Positions 1 to 6,820 of a stretch of 17,087 bases of DNA are shown one piece after another. Every line of letters starts with the position of its first letter. The stretch's first letter is position 1. The position numbers and the translations under genes were made by a program. The stretch is taken from positions 1 through 17,087 of the forward strand of contig JAOZPK010000043.1 in NCBI GenBank assembly GCA_029932755.1, read 5' to 3'. The notes under the pieces are model-generated. The model was not told where the DNA came from. It did not search any database and worked only from the letters and a program-made list of their open reading frames with translations. Source of the stretch: Candidatus Cloacimonadota bacterium (GTDB lineage: Bacteria; Cloacimonadota; Cloacimonadia; Cloacimonadales; TCS61).

Positions 1-597
1 CCACTTCCTGTTACCCTTTCATCTTTCACTGCTGCATATATTAATGATTCACCAATTATTAATTGGGTTACACAATCTGAAACCGATAATATTGGCTGGA
101 ATGTATATCGTTCTAATTCATATAATTTTGGTCAGGCTTTCATGCTTAATCTTGAAACTATCCCTGGAAATGGAACAACAAGTCAGCCTTCGTTTTATTC
201 TTTTGTAGATGAATATGAGGTTTTTGAAAGTTTCACTTACTGGTATTGGTTGGAAAGCATAAGTGGTTCCGGAGAGACAGAAAGTTATGGTCCGGTTTCA
301 TTAACTATCCCATCTGAGGGGAATGACATCCCGGAAATTCCACTGGTAACTGAACTGCGTCAAAATTTCCCAAATCCATTCAATCCCAGCACGCTCATTT
401 CATTTGATATAAAGGAGAATGAAACAGGGGTTCTTTCAATTTATAATATTAAAGGACAGCTTATTGTAACGGAAGAATTTGAAACAGGCAGACATCAGTA
501 TGCCTGGGATGCTCGTGATCACGCTTCAGGAGTATATCTCTATAAATTGAAAACCAAGTATTACTCAAAGATAATGAAAATGTTGCTTGTGAAATAG
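1..597 (+). CDS. C-terminal part of a secreted protein with a type IX secretion sorting domain (5' end outside window)
   Basis: The frame is open from base 1 to the TAG at 595-597, giving the last 198 residues of a larger protein; the first internal ATG (142) is not the real start because coding similarity extends upstream. The first ~100 residues (LPVTLSSFTA..., ...NWVTQSETDNIGWNVYRS) look like the beta-sandwich/FN3-like module that often precedes sorting domains in FCB secreted proteins. From about codon 118 there is a type A T9SS C-terminal domain: the hallmark FPNPFNPST, then LSIYNIKGQLI, a WDARD turn, SGVYLYKL and a basic end (KIMKMLLVK). In known systems this domain directs export across the outer membrane and is removed by PorU. 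The catalytic or binding part of the protein lies to the left and cannot be identified. A strong terminator follows 18 bases after the stop, so this is the last gene of its transcript. PorU and PorV homologues downstream support a working T9SS. Confidence 0.85.
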   Translation, partial: PLPVTLSSFTAAYINDSPIINWVTQSETDNIGWNVYRSNSYNFGQAFMLNLETIPGNGTTSQPSFYSFVDEYEVFESFTYWYWLESISGSGETESYGPVSLTIPSEGNDIPEIPLVTELRQNFPNPFNPSTLISFDIKENETGVLSIYNIKGQLIVTEEFETGRHQYAWDARDHASGVYLYKLKTKYYSKIMKMLLVK

Positions 598-614
598 ATT
601 GGTAATTAAATCAT

Positions 615-652
615 AATCCCCCACCAAATTCATTTTGTTGGGGGATTTTTTT
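615..652 (+). terminator. Intrinsic terminator after the T9SS cargo gene
   Basis: Arms 615-628 and 634-647 pair over 14 positions with one internal mismatch, including a run of five C against five G, around a 5-base loop (TTCAT). A run of seven T (646-652) begins within the right arm and follows the hairpin. It lies 18 bases after the stop codon. The opposite strand has no U-run after the hairpin, so it should work in the plus direction only. Confidence 0.92.
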
Positions 653-669
653 AAACTCTGAAAATCAGT

Positions 670-730
670 AAAATTTGTAGATTCTTCATTAGAGCAACCT
701 ACGAGAGAAATCCTCAGAAAGACAAATTTT
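670..730. repeat. Short element bounded by a 9-bp inverted repeat
   Basis: AAAATTTGT at 670-678 is exactly mirrored by ACAAATTTT at 722-730 and encloses 43 bases. The similarity continues imperfectly outward (AGT at 667-669 against GCTACT at 731-736). Read on the minus strand, the enclosed segment contains TCTTTCTGAGGATT and GAAGAATCT, which resemble fragments of short dispersed repeats I recall from AT-rich environmental genomes. No transposase or coding sequence is present. It may be a degraded MITE-like element or only a chance hairpin. Confidence 0.35.
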
Positions 731-747
731 GCTACTATTTGTTTTTG

Positions 748-777
748 CCTGCCATGCCATAGTTTGCCGAAGGCAGG
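748..777. repeat. GC-rich palindromic intergenic repeat
   Basis: CCTGCC at 748-753 pairs with GGCAGG at 772-777. On the minus strand an alternative inner hairpin, TGCC-TTC-GGCA, can form. The GC content stands out from the AT-rich surroundings, and the sequence resembles short palindromic elements found scattered between genes. It lies downstream of kdsB on the minus strand but has no U-run after it, so it is not a clear terminator. Confidence 0.45.
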
Positions 778-796
778 TTCGTTGTTATTTTTTTCC

Positions 797-828
797 AATC
801 CGTGTTTATCTGTGTGTATCCGTGAGCA
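797..828 (-). repeat. Dispersed-repeat fragment (ACGGAT/ACACAGAT type) overlapping the 3' end of kdsB
   Basis: On the minus strand this reads as imperfect tandem units: ACGGAT, ACACACAGAT, AAACACGGATT. It resembles the 'CACGGATTTACACGGAT' class of short repeats that recurs in environmental bacterial genomes (recognised from memory, not searched). It overlaps the last codons of kdsB and supplies the residues LTDTHR and the TAA stop (806-808). Confidence 0.5.
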
Positions 829-1528
829 ATTTTTCTGCTTTTTCCAGATCCTGAGGAGTATCGATTCCAATTCCTTTATATGAAGTAAGAACCATTTTAA
901 TTTTATATCCGTTTTCCAATAGTCTTAATTGTTCAAGCTTTTCAATTTTTTCTAAGTCACTTTCCGGTAGTTCTACAAATTCAAACAGTGTTTTTCTTCT
1001 GAAAGCATAAACCCCGATATGTTTGAAATTTGAAGTTCGGGATTCAGGATTCGGAATTCGAGAAAAATTGAGAGCATAATCATTTTCATCACAAACAACT
1101 TTCACCACATTAGGATTATCTATGTCTTTTAATAATTCGTGCATTAGAGATGCAACCATAACTTCAGGATCCTTAAAAGCATTGATCAATTTCTTGAGGG
1201 GTTTTTCGGAGATGAATGGTTCATCACCCTGCACATTGATTATTACATCAGCATCTTTGCAAGAAGACATCTTGTTACAAACCTCTGCTACTCGATCTGT
1301 ACCGCTTTTATGTTTCTTGCTGGTTAAAGTTACTTTTCCTCCAAACCCATTAACAGCCTCAAAGATGCGCTGGTCATCTGTTCCCACAATAACTTCAGCA
1401 AATAATCCACTCTTTTTTGCCTGTTCATAAACATGCTGGATTATGTATTTATTTCCTAGTTTTGCCAAAGGTTTCCCAGGGAAACGCGTGGAATTAAATC
1501 TGGCTGGAATTATGGCAATTACTTTCAT
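806..1528 (-). CDS. kdsB: 3-deoxy-manno-octulosonate cytidylyltransferase (CMP-KDO synthetase)
   Basis: This cytoplasmic enzyme couples CTP and KDO to give CMP-KDO, the donor for the LPS inner core, so it indicates a Gram-negative envelope. At 240 residues it is close to the usual ~245-250. Visible motifs are the N-terminal nucleotide-binding IPARFNSTRFPGKPL (residues 7-21), SGTDRVAE (75-82), the metal-binding NVQGDEPF (98-105), FSR (155-157), KHIGVYAF (169-176), a LEKIEKLEQLRLLENG segment and the closing GIGIDTPQDL. AGGA lies 7 bases before the ATG at 1528, which fixes the start. It is the third gene of the minus-strand block, 90 bases after the lipoprotein gene. Two oddities: codons for residues ~157-166 (RIPNPESRTS) look like a repeat insertion or replacement, and the last six residues plus stop fall inside another repeat fragment. 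All core motifs are intact, so it is probably functional. Confidence 0.95.
   Translation of the reverse strand: MKVIAIIPARFNSTRFPGKPLAKLGNKYIIQHVYEQAKKSGLFAEVIVGTDDQRIFEAVNGFGGKVTLTSKKHKSGTDRVAEVCNKMSSCKDADVIINVQGDEPFISEKPLKKLINAFKDPEVMVASLMHELLKDIDNPNVVKVVCDENDYALNFSRIPNPESRTSNFKHIGVYAFRRKTLFEFVELPESDLEKIEKLEQLRLLENGYKIKMVLTSYKGIGIDTPQDLEKAEKLLTDTHR
1032..1062 (-). repeat. Repeat-like GAATTC/GGATTC tract inside kdsB
   Basis: Imperfect units (TTCGG, GATTCAGGATTCGGAATTC) on the plus strand give the peptide RIPNPESRTSN in KdsB. Peptides of the NPESR type are typical of translated short intergenic repeats. The tract lies in the loop between the FSR and KHIGVY motifs, a part of the family that varies in length. 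Calling it a repeat is an inference from composition alone. Confidence 0.35.
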
Positions 1529-1570
1529 TTTTTAATCCTATTTCATTTAGCGGCTTCAATTATTGTTTGT

Positions 1571-1600
1571 CTATCCTTCGACTCCGCTCAGGATGACAGA
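1571..1600. repeat. Dispersed repeat fragment (CCTTCGACTCCGCTCAGGAT type) between kdsB and the lipoprotein gene
   Basis: The core CTTCGACTCCGCTCAGGATG contains the mirrored ends ATCCT and AGGAT around a 12-base loop. Its base composition contrasts with the AT-rich flanks. The same phrase is familiar to me as a short dispersed repeat in many unrelated environmental genomes, though I could not search for copies. The remaining ~60 bases of this spacer (1529-1618) hold only the kdsB ribosome site. Confidence 0.55.
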
Positions 1601-1618
1601 ACACAGAGCTAATTAATA

Positions 1619-2398
1619 CTATTTCAAAATTTCCATTTCATGATAAACCTTAAATAATCTTAAATTATCATTCAATTCCGTCGTGATGTGGCTAGATTTT
1701 AACTTCATCATAGAAAGTTTCTCAGCAGTTTCTAAAACCAATCTTTTTTCTGTGAACTCATCTGTATTTATTATTGCAGACTGAATATTTTTCTCAAGAT
1801 ATTTTGCAATTTCATATCTTGCTTCAACTGCTGCTTTTTCCCAAGCAAGAACCAATGAAGATGAACTTTCGGTTTTATAACAATTTATTGTATTATCGGA
1901 AATTTCCAATTTATCTTTCTCAAAGTATTCTGGTATTCTTTGTATGTATGGTTTCTTATAAGAAGTTTCAATCTCTAAATTAGTGGAAGTGAATAAACCG
2001 AAGAAATAACCAAGTGCTTCTATTGAAGCCACAAGTTCAAGTGAATTGTAGATCTGCTCTGTTTTTTGCGGCGAAGAACTTACATTCAATTTAAATTCAT
2101 AAACATTAGATTTGAGAGTATTATCGCTGGATGTAGCTGCATATTTTTCTATTGTATAAGAAGCATTATTTCTACTTTCCATAATCGCTGCCATCTGCTT
2201 TGCAGCTTCCTGCATTTCATCATAATTCATACTTTTCTGGGAAATTCCAACCACAAAATTATCCGGTGTATTATAAATCCATTTTGGTAGTGGTGGGGTT
2301 TCATATTTATCCTGTGCTTTCTGCCGATAGATCTCATTATGAGTTGCACAGCCGCCAATTATCAATAATGATAAGATTAAAATTATTACATTTTTCAT
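1619..2398 (-). CDS. LPP20-like lipoprotein coupled to mnmG
   Basis: A 259-residue exported lipoprotein. The N-terminus is a hydrophobic signal with lipobox IIGGC, so Cys17 should be lipidated. Residues ~38-75 (LPKWIYNTPDNFVVGIS..., EAAKQMA) and the alanine-rich helix WEKAAVEARYEIAKYL (186-201) match the general pattern of the LPP20 family: P-x-W-x(n)-VG followed by helices with repeated A-x3-A. That family is poorly understood; members are surface or periplasmic lipoproteins, so no reaction is assigned. The start ATG overlaps the mnmG stop as ATGA (2395-2398), with an AAGGAAA-like ribosome site inside the mnmG end, which implies translational coupling. The pairing with a tRNA-modification gene looks positional rather than functional. 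Family assignment is moderately sure; the lipoprotein nature is well supported. Confidence 0.75.
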   Translation of the reverse strand: MKNVIILILSLLIIGGCATHNEIYRQKAQDKYETPPLPKWIYNTPDNFVVGISQKSMNYDEMQEAAKQMAAIMESRNNASYTIEKYAATSSDNTLKSNVYEFKLNVSSSPQKTEQIYNSLELVASIEALGYFFGLFTSTNLEIETSYKKPYIQRIPEYFEKDKLEISDNTINCYKTESSSSLVLAWEKAAVEARYEIAKYLEKNIQSAIINTDEFTEKRLVLETAEKLSMMKLKSSHITTELNDNLRLFKVYHEMEILK

Positions 2399-4242
2399 TT
2401 TTTGTTTTTCCTTTTTTTATTTTTCTTTAAATACACAAGAAGCGATGTTACGTCAATATGATTTACCCCCGGGATCCTGGATGCCTGCCCCAAAGAAGTT
2501 GGTTTAATTTTATTTAGTTTTTCTCTCGCTTCATAAGCGATTGATTCTATCTTCATATAATCGATATCGGTTGGAATAGATGAATGTTCCATTTTCTCAA
2601 ATTTATCAATTTCTGCCATTTGTCGTTTAATATAACCTTCATATTTTATATTTAATGAAATTCTATTTTGGATGTCATCTGTAACATCTTTTGGGATTTT
2701 ATAACCAAATTTAGTGAGGTCAGAAAATGATATTTCCGGACGTTTAAGAATTTTTTCATATCTCATTGGTTCTTTGAGTTTTGGATGTTTATTAGAAGCA
2801 GTTGTTTTCAAATATTTCATTTCTCTATTGAATATTTTTTTCATTGTCAAAAATTTCTGCCAGCGCACATCACTTACCAATCCCAGTTTATAACCGATCG
2901 GCATTAATCTTTCATCTGCATTATCTTGGCGTAGGAATAACCTGTATTCGGCACGGGAAGTAAAAAGGCGATAAGGTTCATTTGTCCCTTTTGTTACCAG
3001 ATCATCCAAAAGAACACCTAAATACGATTGTGACCTGTCAAAGATCAGTGGTTCTTTTTTATCCAATGCAAGAACAGCATTTATTCCGGCTGCAAGTCCT
3101 TGAGCTCCTGCTTCCTCATAGCCGGAAGTTCCATTGATCTGTCCTGCCAGATATAATCCCGAAATAACTTTTGTTTCCATTGTTGCTTTTATCTCATCTG
3201 GGATCACATAGTCATATTCTATAGCATAACCATAACGAATTATAGAAGCATTGTGCAAACCCGGAATAGAGTGGATCATCTTCTTTTGAATTTCTGGTGG
3301 CAGACTGTTTGAAGTACCATTTACATAAGCTTCAAATGTATTTGCACCTTCTGGTTCTATGAAAACATGATGTCGATCTTTCCCTGCAAATTTGACAACC
3401 TTATCTTCGATAGAAGGACAATACCTCGGTCCAATCCCACTTATATATCCACCATAAAGTGAAGATTTTTTAAGGTTAGAGTTAATTATCTCATGAGTTT
3501 CCGGATTTGTGAAAGTAAGGTAACAGCTTACATCGTTTTTTAAAACAATATCTCTGTAATATGAAAATCCTTGCGGATTTTCATCTCCCGGTTGTTCTTC
3601 AACCTGATTCATATTCACAGTTCGCAAATCAATTCTGGGCGGGGTTCCTGTTTTGAATCTTGCCAATTTTAATCCTATCTTTGTAAGTGAATCTGATAAG
3701 TTATTTGAAGCAGGTTCACCTGCTCTGCCGGCACTAATATTTACGTTACCAATATGAACAAGCCCCTTTAAAAATGTACCATTTGCCAGAATAACTTTTG
3801 GTGCAAAATATTCTTCTCCAAGGTTGGAACGTACTCCTTTTACTGTTTTGTTTTTTCTATCCAGAATTATTTCATCAATCATTGATTCTACAATATCAAG
3901 ATTATCCTGAATTTCTAAAGCACGATACATCACCGCTGAGTATTGCATCCGGTCATTTTGCGATCTTGGTGCCCAAACTGCCGGTCCTTTTTTCCTGTTT
4001 AACATTCTGAACTGAACACCGGTAATATCTGCGGCTCTGGCAAGTTCGCCACCCAAAGCATCGATCTCTCTGGCAAGATGCCCCTTAGCAGGTCCTCCCA
4101 TGGAAGGATTACAGCTCATACGCCCGATGGTCTCTATCTTTATCACAAAGATAAGAGTGCTTGCCCCCATTCTGGCAGCGGCAAGCCCTGCTTCAATTCC
4201 TGCATGACCGGCACCAACAACAATTACATCATATTTATTCAT
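2395..4242 (-). CDS. mnmG: tRNA uridine-5-carboxymethylaminomethyl modification enzyme MnmG (GidA)
   Basis: MnmG uses FAD and methylene-THF, with MnmE, to install the cmnm5 group on U34 of certain tRNAs. The protein begins MNKYDVIVVGAGHAG, the FAD dinucleotide-binding motif. Family blocks follow in order: MSCNPSMGGPAKGHL, EIDALGGELARA, GVQFRMLNRKKGPAVW, RLKTGTPPRI-like (RFKTGTPPRID), GPRYCPSIEDKV, GYAIEYDYV, LAGQINGTSGYEEAGAQGL, LGVLLDDLVTKG, EPYRMFTSRAEYRL-like, NIKYEGYI and the C-terminal SLGQASRIPGV. The length, 615 residues, is near the usual ~620-630. I chose ATG 4242; the in-frame TTG at 4251 would add only LEI and would sit on the predicted transcription start. GPAVW has W where Proteobacteria have R, as I recall for FCB-group MnmG. 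The end of the gene overlaps the lipoprotein start by 4 bases. Confidence 0.96.
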   Translation of the reverse strand: MNKYDVIVVGAGHAGIEAGLAAARMGASTLIFVIKIETIGRMSCNPSMGGPAKGHLAREIDALGGELARAADITGVQFRMLNRKKGPAVWAPRSQNDRMQYSAVMYRALEIQDNLDIVESMIDEIILDRKNKTVKGVRSNLGEEYFAPKVILANGTFLKGLVHIGNVNISAGRAGEPASNNLSDSLTKIGLKLARFKTGTPPRIDLRTVNMNQVEEQPGDENPQGFSYYRDIVLKNDVSCYLTFTNPETHEIINSNLKKSSLYGGYISGIGPRYCPSIEDKVVKFAGKDRHHVFIEPEGANTFEAYVNGTSNSLPPEIQKKMIHSIPGLHNASIIRYGYAIEYDYVIPDEIKATMETKVISGLYLAGQINGTSGYEEAGAQGLAAGINAVLALDKKEPLIFDRSQSYLGVLLDDLVTKGTNEPYRLFTSRAEYRLFLRQDNADERLMPIGYKLGLVSDVRWQKFLTMKKIFNREMKYLKTTASNKHPKLKEPMRYEKILKRPEISFSDLTKFGYKIPKDVTDDIQNRISLNIKYEGYIKRQMAEIDKFEKMEHSSIPTDIDYMKIESIAYEAREKLNKIKPTSLGQASRIPGVNHIDVTSLLVYLKKNKKRKNKK

Positions 4243-4257
4243 AATTTCCAAATGTCG

Positions 4258-4287
4258 ATTATACTCTTAAGTGTCAAGATAGTTCAA
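4258..4287 (-). promoter_or_regulatory. Sigma-70-like promoter for the mnmG block
   Basis: On the minus strand TTGAAC (4287-4282) is separated by 18 bases from a perfect TATAAT (4263-4258). Transcription would start near 4251, giving a leader of only about 9 bases before the ATG at 4242. A TTGACA also lies nearby but only 8 bases from the -10 box. Confidence 0.6.
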
Positions 4288-4300
4288 GTTATACGCTTTT

Positions 4301-4329
4301 TTGATTTGACAAGGAAACCATACTATAAC
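4301..4329 (+). promoter_or_regulatory. Candidate promoter for proS
   Basis: TTGATT (4301-4306), a 17-base spacer and TATAAC (4324-4329) fit a sigma-70 promoter. Its -35 box lies back to back with that of the divergent mnmG promoter, 13 bases apart. The predicted leader to the proS ATG is about 88 bases; I see no riboswitch or T-box structure in it, only an AGGGG ribosome site 12 bases before the start. Confidence 0.45.
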
Positions 4330-4423
4330 TTTTAGAAAGTTGAAGTATTACAAAGTGATAAGTATGGATAATAAAATGATTTCTATTAATTATCATGAAG
4401 AGAATTAGGGGTTTTAATAAAAT

Positions 4424-5947
4424 ATGGCTAAGCAAAAAAGAACAGCGATAAATCCAAGAAGAGATGAAGATTATCCAGGCTGGTATCAGGAAGTTGTTAA
4501 AGCTGCTGATATGGCAGAGAACAGCGATGTTCGCGGATGTATGGTTATCAAACCATGGGGTTATGCAATTTGGGAAAATATCCAAAAAAACTTAGATATT
4601 ATGTTCAAAGACACAGGGCATGTTAATGCCTACTTCCCGCTTTTTATTCCAAAGAGTTTTTTTGAAAAAGAAGCCGAACATGTGGAAGGTTTTGCCAAAG
4701 AATGTGCTGTGGTTACGCATACAAGATTAGAGGATGATGGAAAAGGCGGATTAAAACCTGCCGGAAAATTAACTGAAGAACTTATCGTTCGTCCTACCAG
4801 TGAAACCATTATTGGAGCATCATTCAGTAAATGGATAAATTCTTATCGAGACCTGCCTTTACTCATAAATCAATGGGCAAACGTTGTTAGATGGGAAATG
4901 CGAACTCGCTTATTTTTGCGTACAACAGAATTTTTATGGCAAGAAGGACACACAGCTCATGAGACCAAGAAAGATGCATTAGAAGAAACTTTTAAGATGT
5001 TAAACGTATATGCTGAGTTTGCAGAAAAATTCCTTGCTATGCCGGTAATAATGGGTGAAAAAACCGAATCCGAAAGATTCCCTGGAGCCTTAAGCACCTT
5101 TTCAATTGAAGCAATGATGCAGGATAAAAAAGCTCTTCAATCCGGCACATCCCACTTCTTAGGATTAAACTTTGCGAAAGCTTCCAATATAAAATTCCAA
5201 AACAAAGATGGAAAAGAAGAGTTTGCATGGACTACATCATGGGGAGTTTCTACCAGGCTAATTGGAGCACTAATTATGGCTCATAGTGACGATGACGGAT
5301 TAGTACTCCCACCAAAAATTGCACCTTCGCATATTGTTATGGTTCCAATTTATAGAACAGAAGAAGAGCGTGCAAAAGTTATGACTTTCATCGATGAGTT
5401 TATTTCGAAATTAAAGAAATTGAGATACAATGAAGAAAAAATTCGATACCAGATTGATGACCGAGATATGCGCGGTGGTGAAAAACTTTGGGATTGGATC
5501 AAAAAAGGTGTTCCCATAAGACTTGAGATCGGACCTCGTGATATTGAGAATAATTCTGTTTTCATGGGACGAAGAGATAAAGATGCAAAAGATAAAACCG
5601 GAATGAAGGCTGATGATTTTGTAAACAGCCTTACTAAGATTCTTGATGAGATTCAACAGAATATCTTTGATAAAGCCCTGAAATTCCGTAATGAGAATAC
5701 AATAAACATTGATGACAAAGATGATTTCTATAAATTTTTTACACCAAACGATAAAAGCAATCCTGAGATCCATGGAGGATTTGCAATGGGTCACTGGTGT
5801 GGAAATTCTGAGTGTGAAGAGAAGATCAAGGATGATTTGAAAGTAACGATCCGCTGTATTCCTATTAACGAAAAGGAAGAGACGGGTAAATGTATTTCTT
5901 GTGGAAAAGAGAGTAAAAGACGCGTGGTTTTCGCGAAGGCATATTAA
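4424..5947 (+). CDS. proS: Prolyl-tRNA synthetase, archaeal/eukaryotic (short) type
   Basis: This class II enzyme charges tRNA-Pro. At 507 residues and without the ~180-residue INS editing domain of the E. coli type, it belongs to the archaeal/eukaryotic-like form. Visible parts are VRGCMVIKPWGYAIWE near residue 36-51, motif 2 with RPTSE (123-127) through LRTTEFLWQEGHTAH, motif 3 from WGVSTRLIGALIMAH (273 onward), the anticodon-binding domain (APSHIVMVPIY..., RDMRGGEKLWDW, VPIRLEIGPRD) and a C-terminal zinc-binding domain with C459-x4-C464 and C490-x2-C493. The terminal FAKAY ends in the conserved tyrosine of this type. AGGGG lies 12 bases before the ATG, a rather long spacing. The stop overlaps the next start by one base (TAATG), so the two genes are probably translated together. 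Confidence 0.97.
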   Translation: MAKQKRTAINPRRDEDYPGWYQEVVKAADMAENSDVRGCMVIKPWGYAIWENIQKNLDIMFKDTGHVNAYFPLFIPKSFFEKEAEHVEGFAKECAVVTHTRLEDDGKGGLKPAGKLTEELIVRPTSETIIGASFSKWINSYRDLPLLINQWANVVRWEMRTRLFLRTTEFLWQEGHTAHETKKDALEETFKMLNVYAEFAEKFLAMPVIMGEKTESERFPGALSTFSIEAMMQDKKALQSGTSHFLGLNFAKASNIKFQNKDGKEEFAWTTSWGVSTRLIGALIMAHSDDDGLVLPPKIAPSHIVMVPIYRTEEERAKVMTFIDEFISKLKKLRYNEEKIRYQIDDRDMRGGEKLWDWIKKGVPIRLEIGPRDIENNSVFMGRRDKDAKDKTGMKADDFVNSLTKILDEIQQNIFDKALKFRNENTINIDDKDDFYKFFTPNDKSNPEIHGGFAMGHWCGNSECEEKIKDDLKVTIRCIPINEKEETGKCISCGKESKRRVVFAKAY

Positions 5948-6762
5948 TGGATTTTTATATTAACAAAGACGACGAAATAGAATTATTCAAGCTTTTAAAA
6001 GCTGCTGGTATATGTGATTATTACAGTGATATCCGTCATTTTATAAAGGATGGTCTGGTTAAAGTTAATGGAGAGATTAACAAACTTAAACATACCATGA
6101 TAAAGATTGGTGATCTGGTTGAATATAAAGAATACAAGATCGATATTATTGAGAGTAGGCCCAAAGGTGAGCAAAGAGAAGAAAGAAAACAAATCTCAAA
6201 AGAGCAAAGACCACACTCTCAACGTGTTCAACATGGTAGATTTAAATCATGGCGACCCAAACCAATTGAATTGGAAAACGAACTTGAAAATGAAATTTAC
6301 ACAATATCACAAAAATTGCACGAAAAATTGTTATATAAAAATCTCACACTTTCACTTGCAGAATCTTGTACGGGTGGGATGATACAAGAAGTGATCACCT
6401 CAAATTCCGGTGCATCAGAATATTTCATAGGTGGAGTTGTGAGTTACTCAAATCAGGCAAAAATTAATGTTCTAAATGTAAAACCAGAGACTATTGATAA
6501 ATTCGGTGCAGTATCCAAAGAGACTGCAATAGAAATGGTTAAGGGTGTAAAAGCCATTTTCAGAACAGATATTTCTGCTTCTATTACTGGTATTGCAGGG
6601 CCTTCTGGTGGAACTTCAGAAAAGCCTGTCGGCACCATCTATCTTGCTGTTTCCATTAATGATAAAATAATTAACAGGAAACTATCCCTTTCTGGAAATC
6701 GAGAGAATATTAGGAAAAAATCAGTTTTAGTATTATTTAAACTGCTTTTAGAAAATATATAG
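5947..6762 (+). CDS. Fusion of an S4 RNA-binding domain with a PncC/CinA-C nicotinamide-nucleotide amidohydrolase
   Basis: The 271-residue protein has two domains. Residues ~10-68 form an S4-type RNA-binding module (LFKLLKAAGICDYYSDIRHFI, then DGLVKVNGEINKLKHTMIKIGDLVE), like small YbcJ/RluB-type S4 proteins. A charged, basic linker (~71-108, rich in E/K/R/Q) joins it to a complete PncC domain (~110-271): catalytic-serine motif AESCTGG (138-144), YFIGGVVSYSNQAK (to K172), GAVSKETA and TGIAGPSGGTSEKPVGT (214-230). PncC deamidates nicotinamide mononucleotide in NAD recycling; the N-terminal MoCF domain of full-length CinA is absent. The reading frame is continuous and both domains are intact, so this is a true fusion and not a frameshift artefact. 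The start overlaps the proS stop by one base. The job of an RNA-binding domain here is unknown; a link to translation is suggested only by proS. Confidence 0.88.
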   Translation: MDFYINKDDEIELFKLLKAAGICDYYSDIRHFIKDGLVKVNGEINKLKHTMIKIGDLVEYKEYKIDIIESRPKGEQREERKQISKEQRPHSQRVQHGRFKSWRPKPIELENELENEIYTISQKLHEKLLYKNLTLSLAESCTGGMIQEVITSNSGASEYFIGGVVSYSNQAKINVLNVKPETIDKFGAVSKETAIEMVKGVKAIFRTDISASITGIAGPSGGTSEKPVGTIYLAVSINDKIINRKLSLSGNRENIRKKSVLVLFKLLLENI

Positions 6763-6820
6763 TTCTTGCCAAAAAATATTAATCACTTGTTTTTAACTCA
6801 AACTAAATTTGGAGACTTGA

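Noticed and set aside
748..777. Palindrome as a terminator for kdsB
   Set aside because: On the minus strand the hairpin is followed by an A-rich stretch, not a T-run; it is better treated as a repeat.
565..870. A 101-codon minus-strand open frame across the repeat-rich spacer
   Set aside because: It overlaps kdsB and the terminator in another frame, runs through repeat fragments, has no ribosome site and shows no protein-like pattern.
4258..4277. TTGACA with TATAAT as the mnmG promoter
   Set aside because: The two boxes are only 8 bases apart; TTGAAC further upstream gives a workable 18-base spacer.
4336..4423. The 88-base proS leader as a T-box or other riboswitch
   Set aside because: No specifier stem, T-box sequence or antiterminator pairing is visible.
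5411..5794. A 127-codon antisense open frame inside proS
   Set aside because: It lies entirely within a well-conserved gene and its translation shows no family pattern; it is a by-product of AT-rich codon use.
6107..6382. A 91-codon plus-strand frame over the linker of the S4-PncC gene, possibly a frameshift remnant
   Set aside because: The main frame is continuous through both intact domains, and the alternative frame encodes nothing recognisable.
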